15,838 nucleotides of DNA from NCBI GenBank assembly GCA_947585525.1, contig CANPXA010000017.1, positions 1 to 15,838 on the forward strand, written 5' to 3'. The translations under genes and the position numbers were made by a program. The notes beneath the pieces are model-generated. The model was not told the origin of the DNA, did no database searches, and worked only from the letters and a program-made list of their open reading frames with translations. This DNA is from an uncultured Akkermansia sp. GTDB lineage: Bacteria > Verrucomicrobiota > Verrucomicrobiia > Verrucomicrobiales > Akkermansiaceae. Positions within the stretch are counted from its first letter, which is position 1, and each line of letters opens with the position of its first letter. Shown piece after piece: positions 5,766 through 13,515 of this stretch.

Positions 5766-8018
5766 ATGAAGCACGTACAACTGAGATCTCTCATCAAAGC
5801 TATCTGCCCTCTTTTTATTCTTTGCTCGTTCTCTCTAGCCCAACAATCAGGTGAGGAGCCTGTTCCCTCTCAACCATCCTCAGGCACTGATGCCGCCTCT
5901 GCCCTCGTGCAGCGAGTCACCCCGGAATACAGCGGTAAAGTCTCCTTCACCATCTCAAAAAAAATTAAGAAGACAACGATCGCTGCCAAGGATTCAGAGA
6001 CGATTGTGATTTCTGCGCCCTCCGTGTTCGAATGCGTACGCGGTTATGGCTATTACCTGCGCCATATAGCTCGAGTTCATCTATCGTGGAACGGAGACAA
6101 CAAATCGGCCGCTCGTTTTATCGTGCCCAAGAAACCGGTCGTGGTTCCGGAAGCTCTTCCTATTAATTTTGCGTTCAACTACTGCACTCTCAGCTACACC
6201 GGAGCCCACTGGAGCCGTGCAAAATGGCTTAAAGAAATCGATCGCCTCGCCCTCAATGGCTTTCAGTATGTTCTGATCACACCGGGGCTGGAAAAAGTCT
6301 GGCAAGGCTTCTTAAAGGATCTGGGATGTGACGACCTCTCCTCCTCTTTCATTGCCAATCCGTGCTTCTCTGCATGGTGGAATATGGGCAACTTGGAAGG
6401 CGAGGGCGGTCCCGTCTCCCAGCAGCTCATCAACAAAGAAGCTAAGCTCGGCAAAGCCATGGCGAGCCGCGCCAGAGAACTTGGCATGACTCCTGTACTG
6501 CAGGGTTACGTGGGCTTCGTCCCCCATAACTTTCCCAGGTACACGGACGACCTCCTGCCTCAGGGACAGTGGGTAGGCGGCTACGTGAGGCCCTCGGTGC
6601 TGCGCCCGGACAGTAAAGAATTCCCTGCTGTCGCTAAAGCCTGGTACGACAATCTCGAAAAAGTGTATGGTTTTCGAGCACAAGCATTTGGCGGTGACCT
6701 CTTTCATGAAGGAGGAAGAACCGGCGGAGCAAATCTAGGAGCCTGCGCAAAAGCGGTACAGAAAGCTATGCAGGACTTCTCTCCCGGCTCCCTCTGGTTC
6801 CTTCAGGAATGGGGAGGTAATCCCAAAAAGGAGTTGCTCGATGGTACGGATACCGACCACACGGTTATCCTTGCTCTTGAGAAGAATCTTGTCCCGAATA
6901 ACAGTATGCGCCGCGATTACCACGGTCGTCGCTACGTCTGGTGCGAACTTGCCAATTTCGGTGGCAATCAGGGTCTCTTCGGCGGTTTCGGCATTTTGGA
7001 AAAAGCCTCCGGTAATGCTGACGGCGCCTCCGGGTTCGGCCTCCTCTCCGAGGGAATTGAAACCAACCCCATGTATTATGAGCTCTTCTTTGAGCGCATC
7101 AATAACCGGAGTGTCATCAAGCGCGATGCCTTCGTCAAACGTTACGCCTTGGCCCGCTACGGCAGCAAAAATCCCGCCCTGCCCCAAGCGCTCTCCCTTC
7201 TGGCTTCCAGCGTCTATACTCCCACAGGTCGCCGTGAGGGCTGTCCGGAGAGCATCCTCTGTGCCAGACCCAGCCTTGATGCGCAAAAAGCCTCCACTTG
7301 GAGCGATCCCTCAGTTTTCTATGATCCTGAGGATGTGCGCAAAGCGGGGTTGCTCATGCTAGAGGCAGCAAAGAGCGAACCTGATCTTTTAAAGAGCGAC
7401 GGTTTCAGATATGACCTCGCGGATGTGTGCCGCCAAGTTCTGGCAGAAAGAGCTCGTGTCATCTTGCCACTCTGCAAAAAGGCTGTTGAAAAGAAGAATA
7501 AAAAGGAATTGGCTAAACACAGCGCCCAATTCTTGGCTCTCTTTCCTCTCACGGCTGACATTCTTGCCACCCACGAAGATTTTCTGCTCGGCAACTTCTT
7601 GCACGGAGCTGCTCAGCGCGCCGCCGGCGATGAAAAGGAAATGACTCAGCCTCTGCGTCGACTCATCACGACCTGGACCAAAAACGTCACCTCCCTTGAC
7701 GACTATGCCCATCGTCAACTCTCTGAGATGATGAGCGACTATTATTTCCTGCGCTGGCAGGTCTTTTTCAACCACCTCATCGGCGGAGGTCAGGAAGGTT
7801 CCGCAAAAGAAACCGTCGTCACCAACAATGGTGAAAGAGTCGTAAGTGTCATCCGTGACAATAAGGACATTGAAACCATTGAACGGGATTTTCCCTCGGC
7901 TGACATTCCGCTCCTCACGACCCCCAAAGGCGATATTATCCAACTTGCTGAGAAGGCTCTCCAGTTTCCCATCGCCGCCTCCGGGAAAAAGGACACCTCT
8001 GCTTCCGATGCGGAGTAA
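5766..8018 (+). CDS. Secreted alpha-N-acetylglucosaminidase, glycoside hydrolase family 89 (NAGLU-like)
   Basis: Predicted exo-enzyme removing terminal alpha-linked GlcNAc, found in mucin cap structures and heparan sulfate. Of 750 residues, 1-25 look like a Sec signal peptide (hydrophobic core 9-23, likely cleavage near SLA|QQ). A small N-terminal domain spans about 50-130. The barrel has family patterns NYCTLSYTGAHWSRAKWLKEI (138-158, shown in part), NPCFSAWWNMGNL (198-210), GMTPVLQGYVGFVP (240-253) and WCELANFGGNQGLFGG (392-407). By alignment to human NAGLU from memory, Glu315 (GGDLFHE) would be the acid/base (Glu316) and Glu429 (LLSEGIETN) the nucleophile (Glu446). The C-terminal helical domain is recognisable from YDLADVCRQVLA (549-560) and DYAHRQLSEMMSDYYFLRW (646-664). 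A charged tail follows 680. No promoter is evident in the 56 pyrimidine-rich bases before it, so it may be read from the secretion operon. Confidence 0.92.
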   Translation: MKHVQLRSLIKAICPLFILCSFSLAQQSGEEPVPSQPSSGTDAASALVQRVTPEYSGKVSFTISKKIKKTTIAAKDSETIVISAPSVFECVRGYGYYLRHIARVHLSWNGDNKSAARFIVPKKPVVVPEALPINFAFNYCTLSYTGAHWSRAKWLKEIDRLALNGFQYVLITPGLEKVWQGFLKDLGCDDLSSSFIANPCFSAWWNMGNLEGEGGPVSQQLINKEAKLGKAMASRARELGMTPVLQGYVGFVPHNFPRYTDDLLPQGQWVGGYVRPSVLRPDSKEFPAVAKAWYDNLEKVYGFRAQAFGGDLFHEGGRTGGANLGACAKAVQKAMQDFSPGSLWFLQEWGGNPKKELLDGTDTDHTVILALEKNLVPNNSMRRDYHGRRYVWCELANFGGNQGLFGGFGILEKASGNADGASGFGLLSEGIETNPMYYELFFERINNRSVIKRDAFVKRYALARYGSKNPALPQALSLLASSVYTPTGRREGCPESILCARPSLDAQKASTWSDPSVFYDPEDVRKAGLLMLEAAKSEPDLLKSDGFRYDLADVCRQVLAERARVILPLCKKAVEKKNKKELAKHSAQFLALFPLTADILATHEDFLLGNFLHGAAQRAAGDEKEMTQPLRRLITTWTKNVTSLDDYAHRQLSEMMSDYYFLRWQVFFNHLIGGGQEGSAKETVVTNNGERVVSVIRDNKDIETIERDFPSADIPLLTTPKGDIIQLAEKALQFPIAASGKKDTSASDAE

Positions 8019-8130
8019 TCTCTTCAACGGTGCACAGGTACCCGGAGTTTTCTATGGACGATTTACGATTGGACGGCTGACACAGGGTAAAAAGACTTGA
8101 TGCTTGCCTTTTGAGGCAGATGGGAGTAGC

Positions 8131-8727
8131 ATGAGGGCGATGCAGGCTATTCATATCTATGAGCAGGTCCCTCTGTCCACGGCGGGGATCGTGATGGGGC
8201 TTCTTCTCGTTGCAGGGCATCTTATCGCCCTGCTCTACAGCAAACAGGTTCTTAACATGATGAAAACGGCATGCAATACACCTCTTCCTGCGCAGATCCT
8301 TACTATCCTCGATTTTGTGTGGATTTCTCTTCTGCTATGGGATGCGCCATGGAATGCCCTGCGCATGGATTTGTTTGACTTTGAGGGGCTGCGCGGGGTG
8401 TTGCTCGTGCTCTGTCCCGTGATGTGCTACACCTTATGTGTTTACAGCAAGCAAAATCTTCTAGGACGTGCTCTGGGTCTCTTCCTCCTGCTTTTGGGAA
8501 TCATCCCCTTGGAAGCTGCTTTTCTCAAGGAGCCGGTCACACGCATTCTCATCCCCCTGTGGTGGTACCCCGTCCTCACGGTTGCTATCCTGTGGGTTGC
8601 CTTGCCCTATCTCCTACGGGATTGGGTGGATGCGCTTAAAAGACATCCACGACTTTTCCGCGTGCTCGCTTCATGCGGTCTTTCCTACGGCATGGTTCTT
8701 CTCATCTGCGCTATTTTCTTTTTTTAA
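8131..8727 (+). CDS. Unknown six-helix membrane protein
   Basis: I do not recognise a family. The product (198 residues from ATG 8131) is very hydrophobic, with six likely transmembrane segments at about 17-36, 55-72, 87-106, 112-131, 137-162 and 177-198. It ends in a run of aromatics (IFFF) and has no periplasmic or cytoplasmic domain of note. Loops contain few charged residues, and no enzymatic motif is visible. The start is uncertain: the frame extends to a TTG at 8104, and another ATG is at 8140. I chose 8131 because GGGAG lies five bases upstream. The gene follows the glycosidase by 112 bases and precedes the amidohydrolase by nine, so it may belong to the latter transcript. A weak promoter-like pair (CTGACA 8077-8082, GATGCT 8099-8104) could start it but is unconvincing. 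Confidence 0.65.
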   Translation: MRAMQAIHIYEQVPLSTAGIVMGLLLVAGHLIALLYSKQVLNMMKTACNTPLPAQILTILDFVWISLLLWDAPWNALRMDLFDFEGLRGVLLVLCPVMCYTLCVYSKQNLLGRALGLFLLLLGIIPLEAAFLKEPVTRILIPLWWYPVLTVAILWVALPYLLRDWVDALKRHPRLFRVLASCGLSYGMVLLICAIFFF

Positions 8728-8736
8728 TCCACCTCC

Positions 8737-10053
8737 ATGAACTCAACCTGCGATTCTCTTTACACCGCCGACTGGCTTATCACACAAAATGAGGGGAGGG
8801 ACATTATTCACGAAGCAGCCTTAGCCGTAGCAGGGGACCGCATCCTCTGCGTGGGCCATGCGGAAGTTCTCAAAATCCTCTATCCGGAGGCACGTAGGGT
8901 GGACTTGGGCGAGGCCGTCATCCTTCCCGGTCTTATCAACGCGCACACTCACGTTCCCATGAGTTTGCTGCGCGGTTATTCCGACGATAAGGCTCTGCAG
9001 GATTGGCTGCAAAAAGACATCTTTCCGCAGGAGGCTCAACTTACTCCTGAGCTCGTGGAGCTTGGCGCTCGTTTGAGCATGGCTGAAATGATTCGCTACG
9101 GCACCACGGCATTCTACGACATGTATATGCTGGAGGACGCTGTCTTCCGGGCGGCAGACGCGATGGGGCTACGAGCTGTGCTCGGCGAGAGCACGACACA
9201 ATTCTTCCCTTCTCTGGCAGCGAAAGATTTTTCCGGGTACGAAAGAAGAGTGCGCCGTTATGCAGAAGAATGGAAGAATCACCCACGCATTCGCCAAGCC
9301 ATTGTCCCGCATGCCCCGTACACCACCTCACCGGATATGCTTCACACCTGCCGAGAGCTTGCGGATGAAACCGGCAGTCTCTTCGGGATGCACCTCGCAG
9401 AAACGGAGTGGGAAACAGAAGAATGCTTACGTGTGTACGGTAAGCGTCCGGTGGAGTACTGCGCGCAACTCGGTCTTCTGCAACCGGATTCCACCTTCTT
9501 CCACCTCGTCGATCTCTCCGAAGATGACATCCATACACTCGCGGAATCCCGCTGCGCCGGCGTGCACAATCCGGCCTCCAACATGAAACTCGCCAGTGGT
9601 GTGGCTCCCTTGCAAACCCTCCTGCGCGCGGGCATCCCCATGGGGCTCGGCACCGATGGAGCTGCCAGCAACAACGCACAAAATATGCTGCGTGAAATCT
9701 ATCTGGCCAGTCTGTTGCAAAAGGTGCATTCTCTCGATCCTTCCGCATGCCCGGCTCAGACGGCACTCGACCTCGCTACCCGTGGAGGCGCGGCGGCTCT
9801 GCATGATCCCTACATCGGTTCGCTTGAACCCGGTATGAAAGCAGACTTCATCGCACTGGATCTCACCCTTCCTCATATGCAGCCCCTGCACAACCTCATC
9901 TCCCAAGTCGTCTTTGCTTCAAATGGGTCCGAGGTCTGTCTCAATGTCGTGGACGGCATCGAGCTTTTTCGGGATGGTCAATTTCTTAACTTTGATTACA
10001 ACGCCCTTCGCAACGAACTCCGGCAAGCCCAAGCATGGATCCGCAAATCATGA
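8737..10053 (+). CDS. mtaD: Amidohydrolase of the MtaD/SsnA type (probable methylthioadenosine/S-adenosylhomocysteine deaminase)
   Basis: Zinc-dependent cytosolic amidohydrolase (438 residues), probably deaminating an adenine-type nucleoside such as S-adenosylhomocysteine or methylthioadenosine. Motifs in order: HxH in LINAHTHVPMSLLRG (His70, His72); GMHLAETEWE with zinc His219 and substrate-binding Glu222; His256 in TFFHLVDLSEDDI; VHNPASNMKLASG (276-288); and GLGTDGAASNN (303-313) with catalytic Asp307. The C-terminal GSLEPGMKADFIALDL closes the flanking beta-sandwich domain. The His256-Asp307 spacing equals that of the characterised Thermotoga enzyme TM0936 as I recall it. Related deaminases of guanine or other aromatics share these motifs, so the substrate is inferred. 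The start ATG follows a pyrimidine-rich stretch nine bases after the membrane gene. The stop overlaps the exonuclease start (ATGA), indicating translational coupling. Confidence 0.88.
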   Translation: MNSTCDSLYTADWLITQNEGRDIIHEAALAVAGDRILCVGHAEVLKILYPEARRVDLGEAVILPGLINAHTHVPMSLLRGYSDDKALQDWLQKDIFPQEAQLTPELVELGARLSMAEMIRYGTTAFYDMYMLEDAVFRAADAMGLRAVLGESTTQFFPSLAAKDFSGYERRVRRYAEEWKNHPRIRQAIVPHAPYTTSPDMLHTCRELADETGSLFGMHLAETEWETEECLRVYGKRPVEYCAQLGLLQPDSTFFHLVDLSEDDIHTLAESRCAGVHNPASNMKLASGVAPLQTLLRAGIPMGLGTDGAASNNAQNMLREIYLASLLQKVHSLDPSACPAQTALDLATRGGAAALHDPYIGSLEPGMKADFIALDLTLPHMQPLHNLISQVVFASNGSEVCLNVVDGIELFRDGQFLNFDYNALRNELRQAQAWIRKS

Positions 10054-10646
10054 ATTCTCCGCTGGTTGCGTTACCCTATGCAGCCATCGATTTTGAATCC
10101 GCCGGGACGGCGCCCGGAGAAACCGACCTCCCTGTGCAGGTCGGTATCGTGCGAGTGAACTCACTCTTCGATTCCGAAGAGTGCTTCTGTTCCTACCTCG
10201 CCTGCAACAGACCGGTGCGCTGGAACGCCTCCCGACTGCACGGCATCACCTCTGCTCAACTAAAGAATGCTCCCTCCCTGCTGAGCCTCTGGCCGGAATT
10301 CAACCGTCTGTTGCGGGGCTGTGTCATCGTGGGACACAATCCCGGCACGGAGCACCGTTTCATGCAAGCCTTTCCCGCTCACGGCTTCTCCCCCTGGCTG
10401 GACACCCTTGCCCTGGCTCGTCATTGCATTCCTCACTTACAGGACTTCAGCCTCGGTTCTGTATGCCATACTCTGGGCATCGAGAGAGACGTGAGTCGCC
10501 TTGTTTCCGGGAAATCCTGGCATGATGCTCTCTATGATGCGGCGGGGGCTCTGGAAGTGCTCCGTTGTATCGTGCGATCCCTGCAGCTTGAAAAACGTCC
10601 CCTGCATACCCTCCGTTTCGCAATCAAGTCAACCGAATCAGCGTGA
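10050..10646 (+). CDS. DnaQ-like 3'-5' exonuclease (DEDDh family)
   Basis: Small single-domain exonuclease (198 residues) related to the proofreading epsilon subunit and RNase T. Exo I is AAIDFESAG, with metal ligands Asp14 and Glu16. The RLHGIT pattern (62-67) is typical of the family. Exo II is VGHNPGTEHRFM, where Glu101 occupies the place of the usual Asp. Exo III is SWHDALYDAAG, with His158 and Asp163 as the general base and metal ligand. DTLALARHCIPHLQDFSLGS (118-137) matches the usual segment before Exo III. I chose ATG 10050 because it overlaps the amidohydrolase stop as ATGA; an in-frame ATG at 10035 would add five residues. There is no polymerase, helicase or BRCT domain, so the role (repair, RNA trimming or nucleotide turnover) is open. 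It shares a four-base stop/start overlap with the next gene. Confidence 0.85.
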   Translation: MNSPLVALPYAAIDFESAGTAPGETDLPVQVGIVRVNSLFDSEECFCSYLACNRPVRWNASRLHGITSAQLKNAPSLLSLWPEFNRLLRGCVIVGHNPGTEHRFMQAFPAHGFSPWLDTLALARHCIPHLQDFSLGSVCHTLGIERDVSRLVSGKSWHDALYDAAGALEVLRCIVRSLQLEKRPLHTLRFAIKSTESA

Positions 10647-11641
10647 ATCCCCTCCTTCAAGTGCGTCATCTGAATGTCCAATTCCGCAGTCACGGTTCCA
10701 CCATCTATGCCGTGAATGATGTGGATTTTGATCTCAACGCCGGAGAAACTCTGGGAATCGTGGGGGAATCAGGTAGTGGGAAGTCTGTGACCTGCCAAGC
10801 TCTTATGGGGCTGTTGCCAGCGCCTCCTGCGTACGTGGCGCCCGACGGACAAGCTCTGTTTGAAGACAAAAATTTACTGAGGATGGGGGAGAGAGAAATG
10901 CAGCACGTGCGTGGCAACCTCATCTCCATGATTTTCCAAGACCCCATGACAGCGCTCAATCCTTGTATGCGCATTGTGGATCAAGTGGCCGAGCCTCTCC
11001 TCATCCATCGCCGCATCAGTAGAAACAAAGCTCGAGAACTTGCCATCCATGAACTGGAACTCACCGGCATACCTGATGCAGCTCACCGCGCCCTCTGTTT
11101 CCCACATGAATTCTCCGGAGGGATGCGTCAACGAGTTGCCATAGCCATGGCTCTCATCACACGCCCTCGTATCCTTATCGCCGATGAACCCACCACTGCT
11201 CTGGACGTCACCGTTCAAAAGCAGGTGCTCGACTTGCTCCAGCAACGTCAACGGGAACTGGGGACAGCCATCATCCTCATCACTCACGATCTCGGCGTTG
11301 TGAGTCAATATGCGCACCGCATCCAGGTCATGTACGCCGGCAGTGTGCTGGAACAAGCCCCCGCACAAGAACTTCTCCTGCGTCCGGTACATGCCTACAC
11401 ACGTGCCCTGATCGCCTCCACTCCCACCTCGGAACTCAAGGGCAAGCCCCTGCCCTCCATCCCCGGTTTTCCTCCCACTCTGCGCACTCCCCCGCAGGGG
11501 TGTTCCTTCCGAGAACGCAACACCTTGGGCGACTCCTCTCTCTGTCCCACGGAAGGCAGTATCCCCTTCGTGGAAATAGCTCCGCAACATTACGTGCGCA
11601 ACTGCCCCGGCTGTCTTGCTGTGGAAGTTCGCCGGCGGTAA
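10643..11641 (+). CDS. Orphan oligopeptide/dipeptide-type ABC transporter ATPase (OppD/DppD family)
   Basis: Nucleotide-binding subunit of a peptide-type ABC importer (332 residues, GTG start overlapping the exonuclease stop). Walker A is GESGSGKS (41-48), the Q-loop is FQDPMTALNP (Gln99), the signature is EFSGGMRQRVAIAMAL (156-171), Walker B is RILIADEPTTALDVT (176-190) and the H-loop is ITHDLGVV (His215). The C-terminal oligopeptide-transporter extension begins around 240. Its cysteine motif, usually GCxFxxRC followed by two more Cys, reads GCSFRERN here. Cys287, Cys301, Cys321 and Cys324 remain, but the second position of the pattern is Asn293. No permease, OppF-type ATPase or peptide-binding protein is encoded nearby, so partners must lie elsewhere or it serves another function. 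All nucleotide-binding residues are intact. Confidence 0.9.
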   Translation: MNPLLQVRHLNVQFRSHGSTIYAVNDVDFDLNAGETLGIVGESGSGKSVTCQALMGLLPAPPAYVAPDGQALFEDKNLLRMGEREMQHVRGNLISMIFQDPMTALNPCMRIVDQVAEPLLIHRRISRNKARELAIHELELTGIPDAAHRALCFPHEFSGGMRQRVAIAMALITRPRILIADEPTTALDVTVQKQVLDLLQQRQRELGTAIILITHDLGVVSQYAHRIQVMYAGSVLEQAPAQELLLRPVHAYTRALIASTPTSELKGKPLPSIPGFPPTLRTPPQGCSFRERNTLGDSSLCPTEGSIPFVEIAPQHYVRNCPGCLAVEVRRR

Positions 11642-11681
11642 AAGCCTCGTCTTAAATCACACGAAGTCTGCGTCAGCAAGC

Positions 11682-11710
11682 TGGACTAAAACACATTTTT
11701 CTGCTATCGT
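11682..11710 (+). promoter_or_regulatory. Sigma70-like promoter of the SsuABC-type importer
   Basis: TGGACT (11682-11687) and TATCGT (11705-11710) are 17 bases apart, each 4/6 to consensus, with a TG one base before the -10 (extended -10). The predicted RNA start, about 11716-11718, falls on the GTG start of the lipoprotein gene. This implies a near-leaderless message unless the real start lies elsewhere. It sits in the only sizeable gap (76 bases to that GTG) between the overlapping genes to the left and the importer genes. Confidence 0.45.
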
Positions 11711-11717
11711 TGCGGCA

Positions 11718-12701
11718 GTGAAAAAACCGTACATTGTTGCTCTGTTCATCGCAGTTTGCTTGGGGGCTTTCTCTTGCAGACAGGGCGAGGGTAGGGCATC
11801 GCGTACCATCCGCATGGGGTCCTTTCCTAACATTACCCATGTGCAGGCACTCGTTGCACGTAACATGAGCCGCAACGGCGAAGGCTGGTTTGAACGCTAC
11901 CTTCCCGGCTACACCATCGAGTGGCAAACTTTCAATGCAGGTCCTTCTGCCGCTGAGGCTATTTTCGGGCGTACGGCTGACCTTACCTACATCGGTCCCA
12001 GCCCGGCCATCAATGCCTATGCCGTCTCTTCCGGACGTGAAATGCGGCTGCTTGCCGGAGCGGTGAATGGCGGAGCAGCACTGCTGGTGAGTCCGGATAG
12101 CCATATCGCCAAGCCCTCGGACTTTCGTGGGAAAAGTATTGCTACTCCCCAGCTCGGCAACACACAAGATGTCTCATGCCGTGCATGGCTCACAAAAAAT
12201 GGTCTTACCTGCACGTTGGAGGGTGGAGGGGACGTACGGGTGAGCCCCACCACATCCTCCCTTCAGCTCCAGCTGATGAGACAGGGGAAACTTGATGCCT
12301 CATGGACCGTGGAACCATGGGTGTCGCTTATGGAGAAACTTGCCGGCGCACACCTCCTAGTGCAGGAGCCGGACGTGGTCACCACGGTGCTGGCAGGACG
12401 CGTGGCGTGGCTTAATGCGCACCCACAGGAAACTGCGAAAATCATACGAGCACACCGCGAACTCACGCAATGGATTCTTGACCACCCTCAGGAAGCTCAG
12501 AAACGAGTCGCTGCCGAACTCAGTGAACTCACCCAAACTCCCGTGGATCTCGAACTCGTGCGTAGTGCCTGGCAACGTCTCACCCTCACCAATGAAATCG
12601 ATCTGACAGGGCTGCGCCAATTTGTGAAAGATGCGCAGGCTGCGGATCTGCTGGACCGTGTGCCACCCATTGAAAGTATGCTCTATACCTCACCTCAATG
12701 A
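11718..12701 (+). CDS. ABC transporter substrate-binding lipoprotein, SsuA/TauA/NrtA type
   Basis: Periplasmic substrate-capture protein of an aliphatic sulfonate/nitrate/taurine-type importer. From the GTG at 11718 the product has 327 residues. It has a lysine pair, a hydrophobic core (5-18) and a Cys20 preceded by GAFS, a plausible but imperfect lipobox, so it may be lipid-anchored. Family motifs follow: IRMGSFPNITHVQAL (31-45), FNAGPSAAEAIFGR (72-85), TYIGPSPAINAY (90-101), IATPQLGNTQDV (141-152) and LDASWTVEPW (192-201). The frame is open from 11616 inside the preceding ATPase gene, but that extension places 34 polar residues before the signal peptide, which is unlikely. The stop overlaps the ATPase start as ATGA. 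The ligand cannot be deduced; sulfonates, nitrate, thiamine precursors and aromatic acids are all known for this fold. Confidence 0.88.
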   Translation: MKKPYIVALFIAVCLGAFSCRQGEGRASRTIRMGSFPNITHVQALVARNMSRNGEGWFERYLPGYTIEWQTFNAGPSAAEAIFGRTADLTYIGPSPAINAYAVSSGREMRLLAGAVNGGAALLVSPDSHIAKPSDFRGKSIATPQLGNTQDVSCRAWLTKNGLTCTLEGGGDVRVSPTTSSLQLQLMRQGKLDASWTVEPWVSLMEKLAGAHLLVQEPDVVTTVLAGRVAWLNAHPQETAKIIRAHRELTQWILDHPQEAQKRVAAELSELTQTPVDLELVRSAWQRLTLTNEIDLTGLRQFVKDAQAADLLDRVPPIESMLYTSPQ

Positions 12702-13510
12702 TCATGACAGAGAATGCCACACACCCCGAGCTGCATGACTTCCCCGCCGCACGTCTCAGCGTGGAACACGTCACTAAGACTTTTGAAACCCAAGGTGGTC
12801 GTGTCGTCGCTTTGCAGGATGTTTCCGTCAGCATCCACGAAGGAGAGTTTGTCTGTTTTGTGGGTCCGAGCGGCTGTGGAAAATCCACGTTGCTCAACAT
12901 CATCGCCGGTTTGGAAAAACCTGACCACGGCAAGGCTCTCATTAACGGCACCCCCATCACCGAACCGGGGCGCGACCGTCTCGTCATGTTTCAGGAGCAC
13001 GCTCTTTTCCCGTGGCTGGACGTCATTGACAATGTCATGTTTGGTCTCAAGCAAAAGCCCAATCTGAACAACCGCGAACGCATGGAAGTGGCTAAATACT
13101 ACCTCTATCTCGTGAAAATGGACAATTTTGCACACGCCAATATTTACGAGCTTTCGGGCGGTATGAAGCAGCGCGTTGCCCTCGCTCGTTCCCTTGCCCC
13201 CAATCCGAAAATTCTCCTCATGGATGAACCTTTTTCCGCCTTGGATGCTATGACCCGTGAACAACTCTATGGCGACATTCAAGACATCTGGCAAAAACGC
13301 AAAAAGACCATTATTTTTGTGACTCACAATGTGCGCGAGGCCGTGTGTCTGGGAGATCGAGTCCTTCTCTTCTCCCCGCACCCCGGTCGTATTCGCGAAG
13401 AATTTGCAGTGAAGTTGCCGAGGCCGCGCAACATCAATGACCCCGCCCTTGCGGATCTCTCTCGAACGATAACGACCGCACTGAAGGGCTACGACTCCGA
13501 AGCTGACTAA
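12698..13510 (+). CDS. ABC transporter ATPase, SsuB/TauB/NrtD type
   Basis: Cytoplasmic ATPase energising the importer (270 residues). Walker A is GPSGCGKST (56-64), the Q-loop is MFQEHALFPWL (Gln99), the signature is ELSGGMKQRVALARSL (151-166), Walker B is ILLMDEPFSALD (172-183) and the H-loop is FVTHNVREAV (His210). The HALFPWL after the Q-loop and the PHPGRIREEF segment (about 228-237) are typical of the SsuB/TauB/NrtD branch rather than of other ABC ATPases. The start ATG at 12698 overlaps the binding-protein stop (ATGA); a second ATG at 12704 is possible. The roughly 19-residue N-terminal extension before the first beta strand is longer than usual but not odd in composition. It is translationally coupled to the gene before and lies five bases before the permease. 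Confidence 0.93.
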   Translation: MIMTENATHPELHDFPAARLSVEHVTKTFETQGGRVVALQDVSVSIHEGEFVCFVGPSGCGKSTLLNIIAGLEKPDHGKALINGTPITEPGRDRLVMFQEHALFPWLDVIDNVMFGLKQKPNLNNRERMEVAKYYLYLVKMDNFAHANIYELSGGMKQRVALARSLAPNPKILLMDEPFSALDAMTREQLYGDIQDIWQKRKKTIIFVTHNVREAVCLGDRVLLFSPHPGRIREEFAVKLPRPRNINDPALADLSRTITTALKGYDSEAD

Positions 13511-13515
13511 CTTCC

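Noticed and set aside
8104..8120. TTG start and small TGCCT/AGGCA hairpin before the unknown membrane protein
   Set aside because: A five-base stem without a U tract is too weak to call a terminator or riboswitch, and the extra nine residues from the TTG add nothing conserved that I can see.
8019..8130. Possible promoter CTGACA / GATGCT before the membrane protein gene
   Set aside because: The -10 matches consensus at only three positions and the spacing is 16. Comparable matches are expected by chance, so it is not listed as a feature.
9041..9766. 241-residue minus-strand open frame opposite the amidohydrolase
   Set aside because: The Arg/Cys/Pro-rich translation with no domain is typical of antisense GC-rich coding sequence, and the + strand frame has all catalytic motifs of a known family.
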